NCBI GenBank assembly: GCA_023864145.1
Contig: JAIVER010000074.1
Location: 1 to 6,384 of the forward strand
Length of the DNA stretch: 6,384 nt
Direction: 5' to 3'
Source: Thiohalomonas sp.
Lineage (GTDB): Bacteria > Pseudomonadota > Gammaproteobacteria > GRL18
Part shown: positions 6,300 to 6,384 of the stretch, in pieces
Numbering within the stretch: position 1 is the first letter of the stretch
How the letters are laid out: every line of letters starts with the position of its first letter
Translations under genes and position numbers: made by a program
The notes under the pieces: model-generated
What the model saw: only the letters and a program-made list of their open reading frames with translations
The model's database searches: none
Told to the model about the DNA's origin: nothing

Positions 6300-6384
6300 T
6301 GAAAATGCAGGATCGAACACTTGGAAATTATCATTAGATTCTCGAATTAATGATAATTTCCAAGTGTTCGATCCTGCATTTTCA
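6300..6384. repeat. Long inverted repeat: perfect 37-bp arms, 11-bp centre, at the window edge
   Basis: Positions 6300-6336 are the exact reverse complement of 6348-6384, separated by the 11 bp at 6337-6347. The centre can pair further (ATTC at 6338-6341 with GAAT at 6344-6347). The arms carry GATCGAACACTTGG and its complement. The right arm ends exactly at the last base given, so the repeat may extend beyond the window. No T-run flanks the visible (left) side and no gene is visible in it. Such a structure fits a MITE-like element, the end of an insertion sequence, a long extragenic palindrome, or a fold-back assembly artefact at a contig end. Confidence 0.85.

Noticed and set aside
6300..6384. 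Reading the long inverted repeat as an intrinsic terminator
   Set aside because: A 37-bp stem without a T-run on the visible side does not fit an intrinsic terminator, and no gene inside the window ends there.

Overview
The window looks like a chromosomal housekeeping segment from an AT-rich gammaproteobacterium. All recognisable genes lie on the minus strand, so transcription runs from the right end to the left: acpP, fabF, pabB, pabC, mltG, tmk, then the start of an unidentified gene cut by the left edge. The fabF/pabC/mltG/tmk neighbourhood is a familiar gammaproteobacterial arrangement. The FabF, Tmk and MltG proteins have gammaproteobacterial-type motifs and lengths. I cannot name the genus.

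Right part (about 5550-6384). acpP encodes acyl carrier protein and is preceded by about 380 bp without a gene. That stretch holds a plausible sigma70 promoter whose spacer is a perfect 20-bp palindrome, a smaller AT-rich hairpin, and at the very end of the window a long inverted repeat (two perfect 37-bp arms, 11-bp centre). The fabG gene often found just upstream of acpP is not seen here. Two terminator-like hairpins follow acpP in the 210-bp gap before fabF, which suggests that acpP is made mainly as a short separate transcript with partial read-through.

Middle and left part (1-5549). fabF, with a TTG start, is followed by a compact same-strand run. pabB and pabC overlap by 8 nt and together make 4-aminobenzoate for folate. 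mltG (peptidoglycan-terminating endolytic transglycosylase) and tmk (thymidylate kinase) follow, and a short unidentified reading frame starts 3 nt after tmk. In many gammaproteobacteria holB occupies that last position, but the visible 25 residues do not look like a HolB N-terminus.

The genes cover fatty-acid elongation (AcpP, FabF), folate precursor synthesis (PabB, PabC), cell-wall strand termination (MltG) and dTTP supply (Tmk). They share growth-linked demand rather than one pathway. I found no CRISPR, tRNA, rRNA, phage or complete mobile element, and no clearly new gene system. The points most worth a second look are the long inverted repeat at the right edge, the palindrome inside the acpP promoter, the PIGGT sequence in PabB where E. 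coli PabB has PIKGT, and low-complexity insertions in both PabB and PabC.
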